64,000 nt of DNA from Bacteroidota bacterium (GCA_016868455.1 VGGV01000001.1:124001-188000); one strand, 5' to 3'. Shown: positions 44,355-54,507, numbered from the stretch's first letter. A program made the numbers and translations. Notes: generated by a model from the letters alone, not told the origin.

Positions 44355-47300
44355 GTGAGATTAAAGAGCCTAGAAATCAAAGGATTCAAAAGTTTTGCTG
44401 ATAAAACCGTCGTAAGGTTTGATGATAATGTTACCGGCATCGTCGGCCCCAATGGCTGCGGTAAAAGCAATATTGTGGACAGCATCCGCTGGGTAATCGG
44501 TGAGCAAAAGATCAGCCACCTGCGCAGCGAGAACCTCGACAGCCTTGTTTTCAACGGCTCCAAAACCCGCAGCGCCTCCGGCCTCGCCGAAGTAAGCCTC
44601 ACTTTTGAAAACACCAAAAACCTGCTCCCCACTGAGTTTAATGAGGTCACCATCACCCGCAAATTTTACAAAAGCGGCGAAAGCGAATACCGGCTCAACG
44701 ATGTGCAGTGCCGGCTGAAAGATATCCAGAACCTCTTTATTGATACCGGCATCAGCACCGACAGTTATGCCATCATGGAGCTTGCCATGGTGGACGACCT
44801 CATTAAGGACAAGGACAACAGCCGCCGCCGCATGCTGGAGCAGGCTGCCGGTATTTCCATTTATAAAACAAGAAAGAAAGAAGCCAGGCTGAAACTGGAT
44901 GCCACCGAACAGGACCTGGCAAGAATCGAAGACCTGCTTTTTGAAATCAATAACCAGCTAAAGGCACTGGAGAGCCAGGCAAAGAAGGCGGAGAAATTCC
45001 ATGAAATAAAAAAAGAATACCGGGAGCTCAGCATTGAGCTGGCCAAGGCTTCGCTGGAAGGCTTTAACCTTACTTACCGGGAACTGAACCAGCAGCAGGA
45101 TACCGAAACAGCCAAACGGGTAAGACTGGAGGCGGAAATTGCCGGCGACGAAGCGGCGCTGGAGCAGGAAAAACTGGTGTTTGTTGAAAAGGAAAAACAG
45201 TTGCAGGCCATGCAGCATGCTTTTACTGAAATGCTGCAGGCCGTTCGCACTAAAGAAAATGACAAGAACCTTTCGGCCCAGCGGCTGGAGCATTTGAAAG
45301 AAAAAGAAAATAACCTGCAGGACTTTTTGCTAAAAGCAGAGGGTCAACTGAAGGGCATTGAAGAAAGCATACAGTTCACCGGAGCACAGGTAGCTGAAGA
45401 AATGCAAAAGCTGAAACAGCTGAACCATGAACTGGAAAACCATCGCCGCGAAGTGGATGCCAAACGAAATGTGCTGGATGATAAACGCCGCATTGTTGAC
45501 CAGTTGCGCAACGAACAGCAGCAGGTACAGCGCAGCCAGTTTGATGCAGAGAAGAAAGTGGCTGTGGCCGACACATCTGTTCAGAACCTGCAGAGGGTAA
45601 TAGCGCAGACAGAAGAGGAAAGAAAACAAAGGGAGTACCAGCGCCACCAGCTTGACCAGGAAAGGATACTGAAAGAAAAAGAACTCTCCATAAAAAAAGT
45701 GGACCTGGAGCAGTTGCAGCAGCACCAGGAAAATACCAAAGAACAAATTCTGCAGATACAATCCTTACTGGATGGCCTGCGCAATAATCTGGCGGAAGAA
45801 ACAAGGAAACTGGATGCCAAAAAGAACGAACATGACCTGCTGAAGAGCATGATTGATTCCATGGAAGGCTACCCCGACAGTGTGAAGTTCTTGCATAACA
45901 ACACCCGGTGGAACCATACCTCACCGATTCTTTCTGATGTGCTGTATGTAAAGGAAGAATACCGAACTGCGCTGGAAAATGTGCTGGAGCCCTATCTTGG
46001 ATATTATGTGGTGAACAACCTACAGGAAGGTTTGCAGGCCGTACACCTGCTGGATGAGCATAAAAAGGGGAAGGCGAATTTTTTCCTGCTGAACAAATTT
46101 GATGAGAACAGATCTGAAGTAACCGTCCACCGGTTAGAAGGCGGCATACCGGCGCTCAGTGTGGTGGAAGTGGAAGAAAGATACCGCAGGCTGGCCGAAC
46201 ACCTGCTCGGCAATGTATTTATTGCAGAAAGTGAGGAAGTACTGGAGAACAGTAATGGTTTTGTGGTAATTGAAAAGAACGGGAAGTATGTAAAAGGAAA
46301 ATACTCTCTCACCGGGGGCAGCGTGGGGCTGTTTGAAGGCAACAAGATTGGCCGGGCAAAAAACCTGGAGAAGCTGCAGGAAGAAATTACGGCCCAGTCG
46401 GCCGTGGTGGAACTGCTGCGCTCAGAGATACAGGCAAGGCACAATGAAGTGATTGCTTTTAATGAAGAACTGCGGGAAACAGCTGTCCGTGATACTGAAA
46501 AAGAGATACAGCAGCTCACCAACGAGGTATTTGCCCTGCACAATAAACTGGAAAACCTGCACTCTATGCAAACCGGCAGCCAGCACCGGCTTGAGGAACT
46601 GAGTTTGCAGATGCAGCAAACGCATCACTCCGTGGAAGGCGTAAGGAACCAGCTTGCCGGTTACAATGAACAGTTGCTGGTGGCCGCTGCCAAACTGGCC
46701 GAGGCGGAAGAAGCTTTCAGGATAACGGATACAGCTTACAACGAAGCCAGCCGCAAGTACAATGAGTTCAATCTGAATGTAACCAAACAGCAGAGCCGGA
46801 TTGCTGCCTTAAAACAGGAACTTGAATTCAAAGGCACACAGTTAAGCGACCTGAAGCAACAGATAGAAAACAATACTAACCAGCTGACAGAAACAGTTAC
46901 CAGCATTGGGCAGGCATCTCAGTCACTCAAAGAATCTGAAGAAGCGCTGCTGCAAATGATGAAAGATAAGGAGGAAGAGGAGAAAAAACTGAATGAAGCC
47001 GACCAGGCTTATTACAACTTCCGTAACCAACTGAGCGAAAAAGAAAGTGAGATACGCCATAAGGTGAAGGAAAAAGAGCGGGTGGAGCACATGCTTGCGG
47101 CCATCAAGGATAAACTGAATGAGCTGAAGCTGCACCTGGCGGGGATGAAGGAAAGAATGGATGTGGAATTCCGTATCAACCTCGATGATATACTGGGTGA
47201 ATCCAGGACAGGTGAAATACCGGTGGAAGAACTGCAGGATAAAGTTGAAAGGATGAAGAAGCGCCTTGAGAACCTTGGTGAAGTGAACCCCACTGCTATT

Positions 47301-47882
47301 GAGGCTTTTACGGAAATGAAAAAACGCTACGACTTCATCACAGAGCAAAAAACCGACCTGGTAAATGCAAAGGAAAGTTTACTGAAGACGATCGAAGAGG
47401 TAGAAGCCACCGCCAACCAGAAATTCCTGAAAACCTTCAATCTGGTAAGGCAGAATTTTCAGAAAGTATTCCAAACACTTTTTACCGATGATGACCAGTG
47501 TGACCTAGTACTGGAAAACCCGGAGAACATTGCTGAAACAGGTATTGATGTAATTGCCAAACCCAAGGGGAAACGTCCCACCTCACTTACCCAGCTCAGC
47601 GGCGGCGAAAGAACGCTTACGGCAACGGCATTGCTTTTTGCCATTTACCTGATCAAACCGGCGCCTTTCTGTATACTCGATGAGGTGGATGCCCCGCTGG
47701 ATGATGCCAATGTGGGCAAGTTCACCAATATGATACGGCAGTTCAGTGAGAACTCTCAGTTCATCATCGTTACCCACAATAAAATGACGATGAACACCGT
47801 GGATGTGATCTATGGAGTAACGATGCAGGAACCTGGCGTAAGCAAACTGGTGCCGGTGGATTTCAGGAGTCTGGAGAATTAG
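44355..47882 (+). CDS. smc: chromosome segregation SMC ATPase
   Basis: Structural maintenance of chromosomes protein of 1175 residues. Starting at the GTG at 44355 gives the family N-terminus MRLKSLEIKGFKSFADKT; another GTG three codons upstream is possible. Walker A is GPNGCGKS (31-38). Two long coiled coils flank a hinge (YCV-like NNLQEGLQAVHLLDEHKKGK to GIPALSVVEVEERYRRLAEH). The C-terminal ABC signature LTQLSGGERTLTA and Walker B FCILDEVDAPLDDANV are intact. It acts with ScpA/ScpB in chromosome condensation; those genes are not here. Confidence 0.96.
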   Translation: MRLKSLEIKGFKSFADKTVVRFDDNVTGIVGPNGCGKSNIVDSIRWVIGEQKISHLRSENLDSLVFNGSKTRSASGLAEVSLTFENTKNLLPTEFNEVTITRKFYKSGESEYRLNDVQCRLKDIQNLFIDTGISTDSYAIMELAMVDDLIKDKDNSRRRMLEQAAGISIYKTRKKEARLKLDATEQDLARIEDLLFEINNQLKALESQAKKAEKFHEIKKEYRELSIELAKASLEGFNLTYRELNQQQDTETAKRVRLEAEIAGDEAALEQEKLVFVEKEKQLQAMQHAFTEMLQAVRTKENDKNLSAQRLEHLKEKENNLQDFLLKAEGQLKGIEESIQFTGAQVAEEMQKLKQLNHELENHRREVDAKRNVLDDKRRIVDQLRNEQQQVQRSQFDAEKKVAVADTSVQNLQRVIAQTEEERKQREYQRHQLDQERILKEKELSIKKVDLEQLQQHQENTKEQILQIQSLLDGLRNNLAEETRKLDAKKNEHDLLKSMIDSMEGYPDSVKFLHNNTRWNHTSPILSDVLYVKEEYRTALENVLEPYLGYYVVNNLQEGLQAVHLLDEHKKGKANFFLLNKFDENRSEVTVHRLEGGIPALSVVEVEERYRRLAEHLLGNVFIAESEEVLENSNGFVVIEKNGKYVKGKYSLTGGSVGLFEGNKIGRAKNLEKLQEEITAQSAVVELLRSEIQARHNEVIAFNEELRETAVRDTEKEIQQLTNEVFALHNKLENLHSMQTGSQHRLEELSLQMQQTHHSVEGVRNQLAGYNEQLLVAAAKLAEAEEAFRITDTAYNEASRKYNEFNLNVTKQQSRIAALKQELEFKGTQLSDLKQQIENNTNQLTETVTSIGQASQSLKESEEALLQMMKDKEEEEKKLNEADQAYYNFRNQLSEKESEIRHKVKEKERVEHMLAAIKDKLNELKLHLAGMKERMDVEFRINLDDILGESRTGEIPVEELQDKVERMKKRLENLGEVNPTAIEAFTEMKKRYDFITEQKTDLVNAKESLLKTIEEVEATANQKFLKTFNLVRQNFQKVFQTLFTDDDQCDLVLENPENIAETGIDVIAKPKGKRPTSLTQLSGGERTLTATALLFAIYLIKPAPFCILDEVDAPLDDANVGKFTNMIRQFSENSQFIIVTHNKMTMNTVDVIYGVTMQEPGVSKLVPVDFRSLEN

Positions 47883-47957
47883 TCAGAAGCCGGCAGCCGA
47901 TAGTCTGTAAGTCTGGCACACCAGCACTTTATTATTTAATCCCCGGGGAAGAAAAAA

Positions 47958-48218
47958 CTATTCCACATCCGATGATTTCTGTATATTCCGCATTTTTTGT
48001 TTGCGGACTATATCTGATTTCATCTTATGGATGCAGGCGCTGGCGATGAAGTATATCCCGGTGCAAAACAAAGCTGCATCGGCCATTCCCCACCAGTACC
48101 AATCATCATTGTCCTGCATTCTTTCAACACCTACAAAAAACAGGAGCATCACGGCCGCAATGATGGCGCCGAAACCAAACAGCAGTTTGGATATATATTT
48201 GTCTTCGTGTCTGGGCAT
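47958..48218 (-). CDS. small two-helix membrane protein
   Basis: An 86-residue protein with an N-terminal basic stretch (MPRHEDKYISKLL), two helices (FGFGAIIAAVMLLFFVGV and GMADAALFCTGIYFIASACI) joined by a polar turn (ERMQDNDDWYWW), and a basic C-terminal tail (KMKSDIVRKQKMRN). Both termini are predicted cytoplasmic. Function unknown. It stands between smc and the peroxiredoxin gene, on the opposite strand. Confidence 0.75.
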   Translation of the reverse strand: MPRHEDKYISKLLFGFGAIIAAVMLLFFVGVERMQDNDDWYWWGMADAALFCTGIYFIASACIHKMKSDIVRKQKMRNIQKSSDVE

Positions 48219-48374
48219 GATTTACTTTGTTTAGGTTAGAGTTAATGGTCATCAAAAATAGGGGAAAAGTGCCTGACCGGCTTTTCAAATTTTAACGAAC
48301 CGGCTTGTTAATGGTCGCCGGCCCGGCAAACTTAATTTCAGTTCCCCCGTAATTTTGATGCTGAAATAAAAACT

Positions 48375-48959
48375 ATGAAGAAATTTATTGCTGCGGCAGC
48401 GGTTTTGTTTTTTGTTTTCAACGGCATTGCCCAAAAGGCGCCCGAAGGCTTGTTTATTTCATCCAAAGCGCCTGACTTTAAGGCAAAGGACCAGAACGGC
48501 GCAGAGATCCGGTTAAAGGATCTGTTGAAGAAGGGAAAAGTGGTATTGGTATTTTACCGCGGCCACTGGTGTCCTTACTGCAATAAGGCATTGGCCCGCT
48601 TGCAGGATTCTCTATCACTGATAAAAGAAAAAGGGGCTACGCTGCTGGCGGTGTCGCCTGAAAAACCGGAGGGTATTGATAAAACTGCAGAGAAGACGAA
48701 AGCTGAATATTCCATTCTGCACGACGAGGGATTAAAGATCATGAAAGCCTATGATGTGGCTTTTGAAGTGCCGGAAAATACCATTACCCGTTATAAAAAT
48801 GCAGGGCTGGATATTGAAAAGAACAACGGTGATAACGGCAAATACCTGCCGGTGCCGGCCGTGTACATCATTGATGAGGAGTCAACCGTACGCTACCGTT
48901 TTTTTGAAACAGATTATAAGAGACGTCCCAGCGTGAAAGAAATACTGGATAATTTATAA
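48375..48959 (+). CDS. exported peroxiredoxin-like thiol protein
   Basis: A 194-residue AhpC/TSA-fold protein with a signal peptide (MKKFIAAAAVLFFVFNGIAQ). The redox centre is WCPYC (Cys66 and Cys69) in FYRGHWCPYCNKAL, characteristic of the peroxiredoxin-like family that keeps a CxxC instead of the single peroxidatic Cys. It continues with LLAVSPEKPEGIDKT and a C-terminal VPAVYIIDEE strand. A role in periplasmic thiol redox or peroxide removal is likely. It converges with the BNR-repeat gene. Confidence 0.9.
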   Translation: MKKFIAAAAVLFFVFNGIAQKAPEGLFISSKAPDFKAKDQNGAEIRLKDLLKKGKVVLVFYRGHWCPYCNKALARLQDSLSLIKEKGATLLAVSPEKPEGIDKTAEKTKAEYSILHDEGLKIMKAYDVAFEVPENTITRYKNAGLDIEKNNGDNGKYLPVPAVYIIDEESTVRYRFFETDYKRRPSVKEILDNL

Positions 48960-48963
48960 GCGG

Positions 48964-49998
48964 TTATTTCCAAATAATTCTCCCAACCTTCCCATTACTT
49001 CCTGCCAGGTACACAGCGCCGCCCAGCTTGGATGCCCTGCATACATGAAAACCTTCGCTGCTGATCGTTACCCAGGTTTTACCGCCGTCAATAGTTCGGT
49101 CAACCCCATTAAGCCCGCAGGCAAAGGCTTCTGATTTGGAATAATATTCAACCGAACTGCGGTAACCATGCGGCGATACCAGCGGGGCATTCCAGGTAAT
49201 GCCGCCGTCATTGGAATAAAAACAGTTATTCATTCTTGCAGTATCGGATCTGAAATTGCCGCCCACCACTATCATTCTCTTTCCTGCTTTTCTTTTAAAG
49301 TTGTCCCAGATGGCAATGGAATTGGCGCCTGTGGTTTCTTTTCCCTGTACCATGGGCAGCAGTACGGGCTGGTTTTTGGTAAATAATCTTGATTTGGTTC
49401 CACCGCTTACAAAAACAGCTTCATCCTTGTCAAGCACACGGATATTGGTGCCGCTGGCGGCAAAACAGGCCTCGCCGCTGTCGGCCACTAGCCTTTTTTC
49501 AAAGGGAATATCCTGCCAGGTATTTCCGCCGTCAAATGTTCTTGTTATAAAAAACCGGCCGTTAAGCGGGTCGCCAACCACAATACCGGCCTGTTCATTC
49601 CAGAATTCCATTGCATCCAGAAACATTCCTTTTGTTTTGTTTTCATACACCACCTTCCATGATTCGCCTCCGTCGGTTGTTTTCAAAATATAGGCCGGCT
49701 CGGCCACACTCATGATGATGGCGGTGGCTGCATCAAAACCTTCAATATCCCTGAAATCATTTTTTTCAAAACCTGTTACCACACGCCATTGCCATGTTTT
49801 GCCACCGTTCGTAGTGCGGCCCACGGTACCGTTGTGCCCGCAAACCCATACCACATTATCATTGACCACACTCAGACCCCTGAGGCTGCTGTTGGTGCCG
49901 GAAGTAAGTACTTCCACACGGGGAGATGTTTGCGCACTAAGAAAAGAAAAAATCAGGATGGCAGCGGAAAAAAAGAGACCGGCTGTTTTGTTTTGCAT
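48964..49998 (-). CDS. exported BNR/Ycf48-like beta-propeller protein
   Basis: A 344-residue secreted propeller. Repeats of the Asp-box type recur through the protein: TTNGGKTWQW, TTDGGESWKV, TFDGGNTWQD, SNDGGITWNA and TIDGGKTWVT. The fold resembles Ycf48/HCF136-like proteins and is often annotated as an oxidoreductase without support. The ATG at 49998 gives a signal peptide (AGLFFSAAILIFSFLSAQ); an earlier start at 50019 is possible. It is codirectional with and 26 bases from the phosphoesterase gene upstream. Confidence 0.88.
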   Translation of the reverse strand: MQNKTAGLFFSAAILIFSFLSAQTSPRVEVLTSGTNSSLRGLSVVNDNVVWVCGHNGTVGRTTNGGKTWQWRVVTGFEKNDFRDIEGFDAATAIIMSVAEPAYILKTTDGGESWKVVYENKTKGMFLDAMEFWNEQAGIVVGDPLNGRFFITRTFDGGNTWQDIPFEKRLVADSGEACFAASGTNIRVLDKDEAVFVSGGTKSRLFTKNQPVLLPMVQGKETTGANSIAIWDNFKRKAGKRMIVVGGNFRSDTARMNNCFYSNDGGITWNAPLVSPHGYRSSVEYYSKSEAFACGLNGVDRTIDGGKTWVTISSEGFHVCRASKLGGAVYLAGSNGKVGRIIWK

Positions 49999-50024
49999 AA
50001 AGCGGCTTAAGCAGCACAAGCTAC

Positions 50025-50957
50025 TTAGTTTGCCTGATATTTCACCATTGTTCTTTTGGAACTGCCATCATCAAAAAACTCCATAATGGCATAGGCCGGG
50101 TCAAACTCCTGGAAAGTACCTTTCCACCAGTTGCCGGAAACAGCGCCATTACAATAATAACGGATACCGAGGTATTCTATCTCTTCCTGCAGGTGAATGT
50201 GGCCGCTGATACAGGCTTTGATGCTGGGGTATTGTCTGAAAAGTTTTTTCAGCGCCAGGAAATCGGTATGCATCAGGTTCCGCTTTACCAGCAGGTCGCC
50301 ATTGGCTTCTGTTTTATTAAAGAACAGACCCGCACAAATGGAGAGTATGGGGATATGCGATATGATGCAGATAAACCGGCGGGCCGGTACGGATTTCAGT
50401 TCCTCCTGCAGCCAGTTCAGCTGTTCTTCATCCAGCCGGGCAATATACCCGCCTGCGGGGTTCAGTTGTGTACTGTCAAGTACAATAAAATGCCAGTTCT
50501 CCCTGCTAAAACTGTAATACCGGTTTTTCATTTCCAGTGTTTCCACTGCCCATACCTTGCCATACAGCGGGTCACCGGCGGGTTTTTCTCCTTTGATGAA
50601 CCATCCCCAGACATCGTGGTTGCCGATGGTGTGATACACCGGCAGGCTGTTTTCTTTTCGCAGCAGATTTTTAAAAAGGTCCCACTGAACCTGTGTTTGC
50701 TGCCTGTCGGCTTCAAGGGAATCCATGATGGCGTCTCCGCCGTTCACAATAAAATCAACCGGGTTCTTCAGTTGCTGTACGTGGTGCAGGGCTTTGGTCA
50801 TACCTGCCTCAGGTACCTGCCCGGGTTTTACATGTATATCGGTAAGATGCGCAAGGCGGATGGGTTTTTTCTTTTTGCCCGTAGCCAAAACAGAGGCGGG
50901 CAGCAGGCTGCTGCCCGCCAGTGCAGCCGAAGTTTGCAGGAAAGTTTTTCTGTTCAT
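50025..50957 (-). CDS. exported calcineurin-like phosphoesterase
   Basis: A 310-residue metallophosphatase with an N-terminal signal of Tat-like form (NRKTFLQTSAALAGSSLLPA). Metal motifs are LAHLTDIHVKPG, VNGGDAIMD, TIGNHDVWGW, ISHIPILS and SGHIHLQEE. Similar to CpdA/Icc-type phosphodiesterases in domain order, but exported, so a cyclic nucleotide role in the cytoplasm is unlikely. It probably shares a transcript with the downstream propeller gene. Confidence 0.9.
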   Translation of the reverse strand: MNRKTFLQTSAALAGSSLLPASVLATGKKKKPIRLAHLTDIHVKPGQVPEAGMTKALHHVQQLKNPVDFIVNGGDAIMDSLEADRQQTQVQWDLFKNLLRKENSLPVYHTIGNHDVWGWFIKGEKPAGDPLYGKVWAVETLEMKNRYYSFSRENWHFIVLDSTQLNPAGGYIARLDEEQLNWLQEELKSVPARRFICIISHIPILSICAGLFFNKTEANGDLLVKRNLMHTDFLALKKLFRQYPSIKACISGHIHLQEEIEYLGIRYYCNGAVSGNWWKGTFQEFDPAYAIMEFFDDGSSKRTMVKYQAN

Positions 50958-51217
50958 AAGCAGATTTTACCAATGATTAAGGCTGTGATATAGAGAAAGT
51001 CCGGTACTATTATTGCGCTGAATCTTGCCGGCTGATACTAAAAAAGCCTGCCCGGCGTTTTTCAGCAGTCCCCTCATTTCAAAAATAGCATTGTTTTCCA
51101 TGAAGCTGAATAAGTTGAGTTGCCAATTTGTATCCACTCCGGAAGCGCAGGTAAATAAAATAATCTTATTTTTAGGGATTGAAATATTAAATATCTGACC
51201 TTAGGTAAACATCAACC

Positions 51218-52861
51218 ATGAGAAAACACATCTTTTTCCTGCTGGCGATGGGAATTATCCTGGTAACAGGTTGCCAGAAAGAACTGAGTTTTGAACAACC
51301 CAGCAGCCCGGCAGAGGGCAGCCTGCAGGATGATGCTTCCGGCGATTGCCTTCCCAAAACGGTGAACGGGGCTTATGCTGTGGGGCAGGCGCTAACAGCC
51401 TCCAATACCATTACCGTTGCCGTAAGTGTTACCAAAACGGGAACCTATACGGTTTATACCGATACGGTGAACGGGTATTTCTTCCGTGTCACCGGCACTT
51501 TTACCAACCTCGGCACTACCAACGTTACGCTTCGGGGAAATGGTACTCCATTTGCTGCAGGCATCAACAATTTTGTGGTGACATTTGATACCACTGTTTG
51601 TGATATACAGGTTACCGTTACCCAGCCGGGTGTGGGTACACTGGCCGGCGCTCCTAATGCCTGTGCACCTATTACAGTAAACGGCGCTTATAGCCCCGGG
51701 GCTTCAATGACTGCTGCCCATAATGCAGTAGTTACAGTGAATGTAACCACAGCGGGAGCTTTTAATATTACTACTGATACCGTAGCAGGCATCTGGTTTA
51801 CTTTCTCCGGAGCATTGGGACTGGGTACACAAACGGTGCCCTTACAGGCGCAGGGAGCTATACCGGCAAGTACTACCGCAGGAGCCAAAACATTTACAGT
51901 AAAACTGGGTGCCAGCCGCTGCACTTTTGATGTGCAGGTGACCGCCGCCGCCACCGGAACGGTGGACTGCACCAACCCGGTATTTAGCGGAACATTTACC
52001 GTTGGTGTTGCGATGACAGCGGCCAATACGGTACAAATAAATGTAACGGTGGCCACCATCGGGGCCTATACGATAACCACGGATACTGTGAACGGGGTTT
52101 GGTTTAATGCCAGCGGCAATTTTACGGCAACAGGCCCTGCCACCCTTACCCTTACCGGAAATGGTACTCCGGTTAATTCCGGGCCGTTTACCTATACGGT
52201 AAGATGGGGTACAAGCACCTGTACATTCAGTTGTACATTTAATCCTCCGCCGGATTATTTCCCCCGCACCACTAACAGTAACTGGAGTTATGAGTGGGAT
52301 GATGATCCGGTGGATTCATTGTACAGGAATGTGATTGCAGCTACTCATTCAGCTGCGGGGAATACCTTTAATATTTTTATGTTTGATGATGGCACTGGCC
52401 CCGATTCATCCGGTTATTACCGCAGAAACGGAGGCGATTATTTTGAATGGTTTGACGCAGGGGCATTCATTGGATACAATCCTCCTGAATTATGGGCGCA
52501 GTATATATTCTTAAAGGATAATGTAGCGTTGAATACTAACTGGAAATCGCAGTCTTTTTCAGGGTTTATAGGTCCAACTCCTCTTACTATTCGTTTCAGT
52601 TATACAATCAAGCTTAAAGATGGCCCTCTGTCATTTTCTACTTCAACGGGGAATATGAACTTCACCAATGTAATTGCCGTTGAGGAAAAATATGAAGCTG
52701 AGATCGCCCCCGGCGTATGGCAGGATTTAACTGACCAGGTAGGTTATTTTAAGAGTTACTATGCAAGGAATATCGGGCTGGTGTTATTGGAGTATTATCC
52801 TGATAGTGCTGCTACCATACCTGATAACAAAATGGAACTTCGGCGACACCAGGTATTTTAA
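51218..52861 (+). CDS. lipoprotein with three tandem beta-sandwich repeats
   Basis: A 547-residue lipoprotein (signal FFLLAMGIILVTGC). Three repeats of about 95 residues follow, each with a start like C-P--VNGAY--G--(M/L)TA-NT, a middle TYT--TDTVNG-(W/F)F--(S/T)G-F and an end C-F-(V/C)-V: beginning at CLPKTVNGAY, CAPITVNGAY and CTNPVFSGTF. A unique C-terminal domain (NSNWSYEWDDDPVDSLYRNV to KMELRRHQVF) completes it. Similar multi-repeat lipoproteins of unknown function are common in Chitinophagaceae. A terminator follows. Confidence 0.85.
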   Translation: MRKHIFFLLAMGIILVTGCQKELSFEQPSSPAEGSLQDDASGDCLPKTVNGAYAVGQALTASNTITVAVSVTKTGTYTVYTDTVNGYFFRVTGTFTNLGTTNVTLRGNGTPFAAGINNFVVTFDTTVCDIQVTVTQPGVGTLAGAPNACAPITVNGAYSPGASMTAAHNAVVTVNVTTAGAFNITTDTVAGIWFTFSGALGLGTQTVPLQAQGAIPASTTAGAKTFTVKLGASRCTFDVQVTAAATGTVDCTNPVFSGTFTVGVAMTAANTVQINVTVATIGAYTITTDTVNGVWFNASGNFTATGPATLTLTGNGTPVNSGPFTYTVRWGTSTCTFSCTFNPPPDYFPRTTNSNWSYEWDDDPVDSLYRNVIAATHSAAGNTFNIFMFDDGTGPDSSGYYRRNGGDYFEWFDAGAFIGYNPPELWAQYIFLKDNVALNTNWKSQSFSGFIGPTPLTIRFSYTIKLKDGPLSFSTSTGNMNFTNVIAVEEKYEAEIAPGVWQDLTDQVGYFKSYYARNIGLVLLEYYPDSAATIPDNKMELRRHQVF

Positions 52862-52883
52862 ATAACAGGATTAAAATATTATT

Positions 52884-52916
52884 AAGGCTGCCACCCGGCA
52901 GCCTTTGTTGTTTTTA
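52884..52916 (+). terminator. terminator between converging genes
   Basis: A nine-base stem (AAGGCTGCC with GGCAGCCTT) with a four-base loop is followed by TGTTGTTTTT on the plus strand. The minus side is also AT-rich, so it may serve the converging aminopeptidase gene too. Confidence 0.85.
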
Positions 52917-54398
52917 TCAAAACCCTTTCTTCTTCCCCGATTCAAGCGGGGGCAGTTTAAAATCATCCACGGCGCTTTTCTGGGAAATCAGTTTCTCAAT
53001 TTCTTCTATTTTTCTGGGAGCAAAACGGGAGAGGAGTTCGTATCCGTCCTGTGTAATCAGCAGGTCGTCTTCAATGCGTACAGCGATGCTCCACCATTTT
53101 TTATCACAAGGGCTGCCTTCGGGTATATAAATACCCGGCTCAATGGTGATCACCATATCTTTTTTCATTGTATCATAACTGCCGCGGTCATGCACATCCA
53201 GCCCGATATGGTGGCCAAGCCCATGCGGAAAATATTTTCCCACATCGGCTTTATTTTTGATGATGCCAAGGTTTACCAATCCGTCGGCAATCACATCCCT
53301 TGCCGCTTTGCCGGCATCAGCCCATTTAGAACCGTCTTTTAATGTTTTTAAAGCTGCTTCCTGCGCATCATATACCAGTTGGTAAATGGCCCGTTCTTCT
53401 TCAGAAAATTTACCGTCAGCAGGTATGGTCCTTGTTACATCGGCTGTGTAGCCATGGTACTCGGCCCCAACATCCATCAGCAGCATCTGGCCTCCGATTT
53501 TTGTTTTGGCATTATCCATATAATGCAGCACACAGCCATTCTCACCGCTTCCGATGATGGAGCCATAGCCCACACCTTCGGCGCCATGTTTTTTGTGTAC
53601 GTATTCATGCAGGCCCTGTATCTCCAGTTCGCTCATGCCCGGGTGTATGGCTTTCATCACTTCATTTTGTCCCTGGCAGGATATTTCCACTGCTTTGCGC
53701 AGCAGATCCAGTTCTTCCGGGGTTTTTATTTCCCTTAACTGGCCGGTGAGTTTTGTATACAGGCGGCTGTCAAAACGGTTTTGCCGGGTCATTTGCTCCG
53801 GCATAGCGACCCTGGTTTTAAAAAGTTCAATCAGATCGTACAGGTCGCTTTTATCCCAGCGGATGTCGGGTACATCCCTGGGCAGGTCATGGTACAGAAT
53901 CTTGCTGAATTTGCTGAAATCAATCTTTACATTTTTAAAATCTTCACCATTATACACCGCGACAAAGCCCAGTTTATTCCTTGCCCCTTCCACACCCAGG
54001 CGCTTTCCGGTCCACTGCTCGGCTTGTGCATTTCTTTTCTGCACAAACAGCATTTCATTGAATGTGTAACTGAGTGAGTCTGTTTGTTCTTCTTTAAATA
54101 TCAGCAACAGCGAATGCGGCTCACGGTAACCACTGAAATAATACATATCAGGATTGGGATGGTACAGGTATTCCACATCATTGGAAAAATTGCGGGTAGG
54201 GTAAGCAAATATTACCGCCACTGAATTGTCGGGCATTATTTTCCGCAGTGCATCCCGCCGGCCCTGGTGAAAGGATGCGGGCAGGTAATCTTTCGGCAAC
54301 GCTTCCTCTGCGGGGATGGGTTGTGCGGGAACAGTAAAGGCTGAGAAAACGGCAGCCGCAGCAACAAAAGTTCTGACGATATGAAAAAACCGGCGCAT
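52917..54398 (-). CDS. pepP: Xaa-Pro aminopeptidase (M24B), exported
   Basis: A 493-residue aminopeptidase P with a signal peptide (FVAAAAVFSAFTVPAQ). The N-terminal creatinase-like domain (SVAVIFAYPTRNFSNDVEYL, PDMYYFSGYREP) precedes the pita-bread catalytic domain. Dinuclear metal ligands are visible: Asp in LLMDVGAEYHGYTADVTRT (two), His in FPHGLGHHIGLDVHD, Glu in TIEPGIY and Glu in VRIEDDLL. It releases N-terminal residues preceding proline in periplasmic peptides. It converges with the three-repeat lipoprotein gene. Confidence 0.95.
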   Translation of the reverse strand: MRRFFHIVRTFVAAAAVFSAFTVPAQPIPAEEALPKDYLPASFHQGRRDALRKIMPDNSVAVIFAYPTRNFSNDVEYLYHPNPDMYYFSGYREPHSLLLIFKEEQTDSLSYTFNEMLFVQKRNAQAEQWTGKRLGVEGARNKLGFVAVYNGEDFKNVKIDFSKFSKILYHDLPRDVPDIRWDKSDLYDLIELFKTRVAMPEQMTRQNRFDSRLYTKLTGQLREIKTPEELDLLRKAVEISCQGQNEVMKAIHPGMSELEIQGLHEYVHKKHGAEGVGYGSIIGSGENGCVLHYMDNAKTKIGGQMLLMDVGAEYHGYTADVTRTIPADGKFSEEERAIYQLVYDAQEAALKTLKDGSKWADAGKAARDVIADGLVNLGIIKNKADVGKYFPHGLGHHIGLDVHDRGSYDTMKKDMVITIEPGIYIPEGSPCDKKWWSIAVRIEDDLLITQDGYELLSRFAPRKIEEIEKLISQKSAVDDFKLPPLESGKKKGF

Positions 54399-54481
54399 AA
54401 TAAAAAGTTGATGCTCTAAGTTAGCTGAATTCGGACAGGGGTAACTGAAGTTTTTTACAAACGGGGGAAGGTAACCCGGGG

Positions 54482-54507
54482 CCGGAAGTCAGAGGTCGGA
54501 AGTTAGC
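54482..54507. repeat. GAAGTC-type intergenic words
   Basis: GGAAGTCAGAGGTCGGAAGTTAG is a near-tandem of a seven-base word (RGAAGTC). The same kind of block occurs at 21598-21612, 47881-47912 and 55360-55386. Confidence 0.45.

Noticed and set aside
46145-46185. ALSVVEVE in the SMC hinge as another repeat-derived insert
   Set aside because: The segment fits the normal hinge pattern of Bacteroidota SMC proteins (IPA-[S/D]-[V/I]-VEV), with no extra length, so it is ancestral.
50976-51196. A 73-codon open stretch on the minus strand upstream of the three-repeat lipoprotein
   Set aside because: It lacks a standard start for its full length and any motif; in an AT-rich gap this length can occur by chance.
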